Shown piece by piece: positions 6,959 to 9,959 of a DNA stretch of 9,959 bases. The DNA lies in the NCBI GenBank assembly GCA_046714215.1, contig JBKKBM010000161.1, positions 1 to 9,959 of the forward strand. Direction: 5' to 3'. Position 1 is the stretch's first letter; every line of letters begins with the position of its first letter. A program made the position numbers and the translations under genes. Source of the DNA: DATLCI01 sp046714215 (GTDB lineage Bacteria > Acidobacteriota > Terriglobia > Terriglobales > Acidobacteriaceae). The notes under the pieces were generated by a model. That model was given only the letters and a program-made list of their open reading frames with translations. It was not told the origin of the DNA and did not search any database.

Positions 6959-7087
6959 AACCGTGAAGGATACTGCCGGAAGCCTGCTTTTGCGGTTGCA
7001 ATCGGGGGCGAAAGTCTCGTACTATCGGGCCAAGCAGCCCCCGAGAGACTAAAAGTGCTGTCCGTGGTTTATATGTGTGCGCCACGG
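6959..7087 (+). ncRNA. Candidate structured RNA with interleaved stems, class unknown
   Basis: Complementary segments in order are: AACCG (6959-6963) with CGGTT (6993-6997); TCGGGGGC (7002-7009) with GCCCCCGA (7037-7044), eight pairs; AGTCTC (7013-7018) with GAGACT (7045-7050), six pairs; CCGTGG (7062-7067) with CCACGG (7082-7087). The second and third are interleaved, which is pseudoknot topology. With connectors of 3, 18 and 0 bases a full simultaneous fold would be strained, so alternative folds are also possible. A TATATAA 9 bases upstream could be a -10. It lacks the motifs I know for c-di-GMP-I, cobalamin, hammerhead or SRP RNAs. The class, and even its transcription, are unproven. Confidence 0.3.
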
Positions 7088-7097
7088 TGGGAATGGT

Positions 7098-7125
7098 TTG
7101 CCCAGCGGTCTAAGGTTTTTAAAAT
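7098..7125 (+). promoter_or_regulatory. Sigma70-like promoter for the transpeptidase gene
   Basis: TTGCCC (7098-7103, four of six to consensus) and TAAAAT (7120-7125, five of six) are 16 bp apart. Transcription would start near 7132, giving a leader of about 26 bases with a weak AGG (7147-7149) eight bases before ATG 7158. If used, this transcript would exclude the structured region upstream of it. Confidence 0.55.
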
Positions 7126-7157
7126 CCAAGGTGTTAATTCCGAACTAGGTTGGTTGA

Positions 7158-8348
7158 ATGCGTTCATTTCTGATCTTTGTCCTTATACTTTTTATCGCGG
7201 TTCCGGGCTTTGCCGGCACTACTCCTACCAAGAAAACCAAGACTTCCACGGCGCCCGCAGTGACCGAGAGCGCCAAAACTAAAAGCAAGATGAGTAAGCT
7301 CAAGGCGACCCGTCCGCGGGCGAAGACGTATTCCAAGAAGACGAAGAGACCGAAGAAGAGACGCTACTACGAGCGCTTTTATACCAGCTCGTTCGCCGAT
7401 GACAACACAGCGGGCGATCAGATCACCGGCGAAGATCCGGTGGTGCGCGCCGCCGCCGTGGAAGCCCTGGGCAACATGAACGGGACCGTGGTCGCGGTGG
7501 ATCCGGATACGGGACGCATCCTGGCGATGGTCAATCAGAAGCTGGCGCTGAGCGAAGGCGCGCAGCCCTGTTCCACCATCAAAGTGGCCGTGGGACTCGC
7601 CGCGTTGAGCGAAGGCGTGATCTCGCGCGATACCGACATTAAGCTGGGTCGGCGCTCGTCGATGAACCTGAGCACCGCGCTCGCCGTCTCGAACAACGCG
7701 TTCTTTGAGACCCTGGGACGCCGCATGGGATTCGAGAAAGTCAGCCACTACGCGCAGCAGTTCGGATTGGGTGAACTCGCCGGCTACAACATTGAAGGCG
7801 AACACTTGGGAACATTTCCCACGGAAGAATTGGCGGCCAAACTGGGCGGAGTAGGCAAGATGTGCTCGTTCGGCGAGAGCATCTCCATGACCCCGCTGCA
7901 ACTGGCGGCGATGACCTCCGCCATGGCTAACGGTGGCAACCTTTACTACCTGCAGCATCCCCAGTCGCCCGAAGAAGTTTCCAGCTATCAACCCAAGCTG
8001 AAGCGGACCCTCGACATCGCAGCGTATATTCCCGATGTAGCCGATGGTATGGACGGCGCCGTGCGCTACGGCACCGCCCGCAGCGTGCGCTACAACTTTA
8101 ATGAGGAACCTATTCTGGGCAAGACAGGTACGTGCTCCAAAGACGGGACCCGCTTCGGCTGGTTCACTTCGTACGCGAACACGCAGTATGGCCGCATCGT
8201 GACCGTCGTATTCCTGCGGGGAGGACGCCCCACCTACGGGCCCAAGGCGGCGGAGATCTCCGGCAAGTTCTACCGCAATCTTTACGATCACAGTTTCTTT
8301 GCGGTGAAGGGGACGGAGCGGACCAGCGCGGCGGGTTCCGCTCAGTAA
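7158..8348 (+). CDS. Secreted penicillin-binding transpeptidase, transpeptidase domain only
   Basis: This is a DD-transpeptidase-type penicillin-binding protein that would act on peptidoglycan peptides outside the cytoplasmic membrane. The 396-residue product starts with a signal peptide or anchor (1-19, cleavable after GFA). A very basic Lys/Arg/Thr/Ser-rich linker follows (about 24-70), then the transpeptidase domain from GTVVAVDPDTGRILAMV (109-125). All three active-site motifs are present: STIK with nucleophile Ser139 and Lys142, SNN (178-180), and KTGT (322-325). It has no glycosyltransferase domain (as in class A) and no room for the usual class B dimerisation domain, so it is a short, atypical form. 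It may be a specialised crosslinking enzyme, or a sensor or beta-lactamase-like derivative; the sequence resembles PBP domains more than class D enzymes. It has its own promoter and an intrinsic terminator, so it is probably monocistronic. Confidence 0.88.
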   Translation: MRSFLIFVLILFIAVPGFAGTTPTKKTKTSTAPAVTESAKTKSKMSKLKATRPRAKTYSKKTKRPKKRRYYERFYTSSFADDNTAGDQITGEDPVVRAAAVEALGNMNGTVVAVDPDTGRILAMVNQKLALSEGAQPCSTIKVAVGLAALSEGVISRDTDIKLGRRSSMNLSTALAVSNNAFFETLGRRMGFEKVSHYAQQFGLGELAGYNIEGEHLGTFPTEELAAKLGGVGKMCSFGESISMTPLQLAAMTSAMANGGNLYYLQHPQSPEEVSSYQPKLKRTLDIAAYIPDVADGMDGAVRYGTARSVRYNFNEEPILGKTGTCSKDGTRFGWFTSYANTQYGRIVTVVFLRGGRPTYGPKAAEISGKFYRNLYDHSFFAVKGTERTSAAGSAQ

Positions 8349-8370
8349 ACGGCAAAACAAACACCATCGC

Positions 8371-8396
8371 AAGCCTCCCTGTGGGGAGGCTTTCTT
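8371..8396 (+). terminator. Intrinsic terminator after the transpeptidase gene
   Basis: AAGCCTCCC (8371-8379) pairs perfectly with GGGAGGCTT (8384-8392) over nine base pairs around a TGTG loop. TTTCTT follows (8391-8396). It lies 22 bases after the TAA stop and separates this gene from the hydrolase. Confidence 0.92.
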
Positions 8397-8431
8397 ATGG
8401 ATGGCGGCTTTTCTCGGCACGCCCGAGTGTG

Positions 8432-8451
8432 CTGAATGAGGACTCATTCAG
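8432..8451. promoter_or_regulatory. Palindrome, candidate repressor operator
   Basis: CTGAATGAG (8432-8440) and CTCATTCAG (8443-8451) are exact reverse complements separated by GA. Size and symmetry fit a dimeric helix-turn-helix repressor site, and the TGAATGA...TCATTCA half-sites resemble those of some TetR-family operators. No regulator gene is in the window, and no promoter clearly overlaps it. It lies 222 bases before the hydrolase start. Confidence 0.45.
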
Positions 8452-8519
8452 TAACACTGCGCTGAGTTTTCCGGGCGCAGACGAGGAACTTTCAAAGAAC
8501 AGCAACCAAGACGGGGAAG

Positions 8520-8581
8520 GCCGCGAGCGTATGATGAAGGCCCGCAATCCGCAACGTGAACGCCGCTCGCGGCTGAGCGGC
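8520..8581. repeat. Overlapping, mutually exclusive inverted repeats
   Basis: GCCGCGAGCG (8520-8529) pairs with CGCTCGCGGC (8564-8573), ten perfect pairs across a 34-nt loop. GCCGCT (8562-8567) pairs with AGCGGC (8576-8581), six pairs across eight bases. The two share 8564-8567, so only one can form at a time. They lie upstream of the promoter candidate, so a role in the hydrolase mRNA would need a start site further upstream. Confidence 0.5.
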
Positions 8582-8582
8582 A

Positions 8583-8613
8583 TTGCTTTAGGCCGAATAG
8601 GAAATGCTACCAT
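8583..8613 (+). promoter_or_regulatory. Extended -10 promoter candidate for the hydrolase gene
   Basis: TTGCTT (8583-8588) and TACCAT (8608-8613) are 19 bp apart. The -10 is preceded by TGC (8605-8607), which forms an extended -10 (TGn). Transcription would start near 8620 and leave a leader of about 54 bases. Both hexamers are only fair matches. Confidence 0.35.
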
Positions 8614-8673
8614 CGACATAAAGTCGCGCGCCGTGCCTACTGCTGTTTTCGCATGAGGATTGAGGCAACAATT

Positions 8674-9959
8674 ATGAAAAAACTTCTGACTACCGCTTGT
8701 TTGTTTGTCGTGGCTACCGTTGCGATTGCCTCTTTCATCGCCCCGACAGTTTTCGGGCAAGAGAAGAAAACGGTGAAAGTTGAGGGATCGGAGCTGTCGA
8801 AGACAGGGCCGGCAGCCAACAAGCCGAGCCTCGAGGGCCTTGACGAGTTCATCGTCGAGCAGATGAAGGAGTGGAACGTGCCCGGCCTGGCAATCGCGAT
8901 TGTGCGCGACGGCAAGGTCATTCACTCGAAAGGGTACGGTTTCCGGGATGTGGAAAAGCAACTCCCGGTTACACCGAAGACCCTGTTCGCCATCGGTTCC
9001 ATCACCAAGTCGTGTGCAGTCGTGACCCTCGGGATGCTGGCCGACGGGGGGAAACTCGACTGGGACAAACCCGTGGGCGAATACGTGCCGAACTTCCGGC
9101 TCTACGACCCCGTGGCGACCGTGAGGATCACCATGCGCGACCTCGTGAGTCACCGCTCCGGCTTGCCGGGCCACGATTTCTTCATGTACTCCGCCGGCTT
9201 CTCTCAGAAGGAAATGATCGAGCGGCTCCGCTATCTGGAACCGAGCCGGGATCTGCGAACGACGCATCAGTACAGCAACCTGCTATTCATGACAGCGGGG
9301 TACTTGGCGGGGCAGCTTGCGGACACGACATGGGAGGAACTCACGCGACAAAGAGTTCTGCTTCCCCTGGGTATGGACCGCACAAACTTTTCGGTGCGGG
9401 AGTCACACAAGACCGGCGACTTCGCTCTTCCTTATGCGCATGTCAACGAGAAGGTCAAAGAGATCCCGCATCCCTTCCTGAATTTTCCGGAGGAGGGGGC
9501 GGCCGGCATCATCAACTCCAGTGTCGAGGACATGAGCCGCTATCTGTTGTTCTACCTCAACGAGGGACACGTTGGGAAGTCCCAACTCCTGTCGCGGAAC
9601 AACATTCTTCAGATGCAGACCTCAATGATTGCAATGCGAAGCTCAATGTTCACCGAATTCGGTCAGACCAGGTACACCGAATACGGCCCGTCAAGCTACC
9701 GGATGGGGTTGTTCATGACAACCTACCGAGGCCACAAATTCGTGTCCCATGGCGGAGGCCTGGGCGGATTCCGCGCCGTTCTCTCTTTCATGCCTCAGCA
9801 GAAGATCGGCGTCATCGTCCTGACGGCTGTTAATGGGGGGGAACTATCGCTGCTTGCCACTGTCAATGCCTATGACCGTCTGCTGGGCCTGCAGCACGTG
9901 CCCTGGAGCGAGCGGTTCAAACGGCAGCAACATGAGCAGAGTGAATCTGCAGCGGAAGC
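8674..9959 (+). CDS. Secreted serine hydrolase, beta-lactamase/S12 family (3' truncated)
   Basis: This is a member of the class C beta-lactamase-like family (Pfam beta-lactamase, MEROPS S12), which includes D-Ala-D-Ala carboxypeptidases, esterases, aminopeptidases and AmpC enzymes. 428 complete codons are present with no stop, so the gene runs off the right edge. A signal peptide is clear (about 1-29, Lys2-Lys3 then a hydrophobic core ending TVFG). The three active-site motifs are SITK (Ser109, Lys112), YSN (Tyr200, Ser201, Asn202) and HGG (359-361), so an active enzyme is expected. HRSGLPGHD (about 161-169) is also typical. The last residues, beginning VPWSERFK, lie past the catalytic domain and may lead into an extra C-terminal domain such as DUF3471, common in this group. 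ATG 8674 follows GAGG (8662-8665) by eight bases. An in-frame ATG at 8653 lacks a ribosome site. The substrate cannot be read from sequence. Confidence 0.93.
   Translation, partial: MKKLLTTACLFVVATVAIASFIAPTVFGQEKKTVKVEGSELSKTGPAANKPSLEGLDEFIVEQMKEWNVPGLAIAIVRDGKVIHSKGYGFRDVEKQLPVTPKTLFAIGSITKSCAVVTLGMLADGGKLDWDKPVGEYVPNFRLYDPVATVRITMRDLVSHRSGLPGHDFFMYSAGFSQKEMIERLRYLEPSRDLRTTHQYSNLLFMTAGYLAGQLADTTWEELTRQRVLLPLGMDRTNFSVRESHKTGDFALPYAHVNEKVKEIPHPFLNFPEEGAAGIINSSVEDMSRYLLFYLNEGHVGKSQLLSRNNILQMQTSMIAMRSSMFTEFGQTRYTEYGPSSYRMGLFMTTYRGHKFVSHGGGLGGFRAVLSFMPQQKIGVIVLTAVNGGELSLLATVNAYDRLLGLQHVPWSERFKRQQHEQSESAAE

Larger units (their letters stand above)
6819..7157. other. 339-nt non-coding gap with several inverted repeats
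   Basis: No credible gene is seen between the PilZ and transpeptidase genes. The gap holds a 6-bp hairpin just after the PilZ stop (ACGCTG 6823-6828 with CAGCGT 6845-6850, no T-run), duplicated CTCCCAAAATCA words with a matching inverted arm (6855-6912), an isolated TATATAA (6944-6950) that could be a -10, and a run of complementary segments (6959-7087). It ends with a sigma70-like promoter (7098-7125). The section from about 6955 to 7090 could be a structured leader or a small RNA. I do not recognise it as a known riboswitch class. Confidence 0.6.
8349..8673. other. 325-nt intergenic region before the hydrolase gene
   Basis: I see no credible coding sequence here. In order it holds the terminator (8371-8396), a small hairpin CTCGG/CCGAG (8413-8427), a perfect palindrome (8432-8451), a 10-bp inverted repeat with an overlapping 6-bp alternative (8520-8581), an extended -10 promoter candidate (8583-8613) and the hydrolase ribosome site GAGG (8662-8665). 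Confidence 0.6.

Noticed and set aside
6974..6990. Fragment of a cobalamin riboswitch (ACTGCCGGAAGCCTGC)
   Set aside because: Only a short 3'-like motif fits. The other conserved boxes are missing and the downstream gene has no B12 link.
7010..7018. Hammerhead ribozyme core (GAAAGTC)
   Set aside because: No CTGANGA core is seen nearby, so the three-way junction cannot form.
7002..7050. c-di-GMP-I (GEMM) riboswitch, suggested by GGGGGCGAAAGTCTC and the nearby PilZ gene
   Set aside because: The hallmark GCAAACC and GCAAAGCC segments and the tetraloop/receptor pair are absent. The resemblance is limited to a few bases.
6908..7282. 124-codon forward open frame in the gap before the transpeptidase gene
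   Set aside because: It starts at TTG without a ribosome site and overlaps the transpeptidase signal-peptide region by about 125 bases. It also crosses the promoter and the inverted repeats, and the peptide resembles nothing I know.
7164..8447. Long reverse-strand open frame (427 codons) opposite the transpeptidase gene
   Set aside because: It lies antisense to a gene with all transpeptidase motifs and matches no family I recognise. It begins in the intergenic region past the terminator. In GC-rich DNA such antisense frames are common.

Overview
This GC-rich window holds most of a division and cell wall (dcw) cluster, followed by a short accessory tail. All recognisable genes are on the + strand. 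In order they are murG (3' part), murC, ftsQ, ftsA, ftsZ, a tandem PilZ-domain protein, a small secreted penicillin-binding transpeptidase, and a secreted serine beta-lactamase/S12-family hydrolase that runs off the right edge. The murG-murC-ftsQ-ftsA-ftsZ order, the FtsZ and FtsA sequence style, the PilZ protein and the large S12 hydrolase all suggest an Acidobacteriota bacterium (Terriglobia/Koribacter-like). This is an inference from protein style and gene order, not a database result.

Positions 1-2093: murG and murC are tightly coupled, with overlapping or abutting stop and start. They make lipid II and UDP-MurNAc-L-Ala. Positions 2094-4488: after a 161-nt AT-rich spacer come ftsQ and ftsA, overlapping by one base (TAATG). 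murB and ddl, often found between murC and ftsQ, are absent. Positions 4489-4628: the ftsA-ftsZ spacer carries a small family of imperfect repeats built on ATCGG and TAATTGAGTA. Positions 4629-5972: ftsZ is complete, with an unusual run of five pentapeptide units in its C-terminal linker.

Positions 5973-8348: a 204-nt spacer leads to a two-PilZ protein, a candidate c-di-GMP receptor. A 339-nt non-coding gap follows. It is full of inverted repeats, including two interleaved stems, and ends in a good sigma70-like promoter for a 396-aa exported transpeptidase. A clear intrinsic terminator closes that gene. Positions 8349-9959: a 325-nt gap holds the terminator, a perfect 9-bp-arm palindrome that looks like a repressor operator, two mutually exclusive hairpins and an extended -10 promoter candidate. 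The S12 hydrolase comes last.

Working together: MurG and MurC supply peptidoglycan precursor. FtsZ forms the ring, FtsA tethers it to the membrane, and FtsQ links it to the periplasmic synthases. The transpeptidase acts on exported peptidoglycan. The PilZ protein may connect c-di-GMP level to this locus, but that rests only on position. I found no clear new multi-gene system. The least explained parts are the structured leader before the transpeptidase gene, the spacer repeats and the FtsZ linker repeat.
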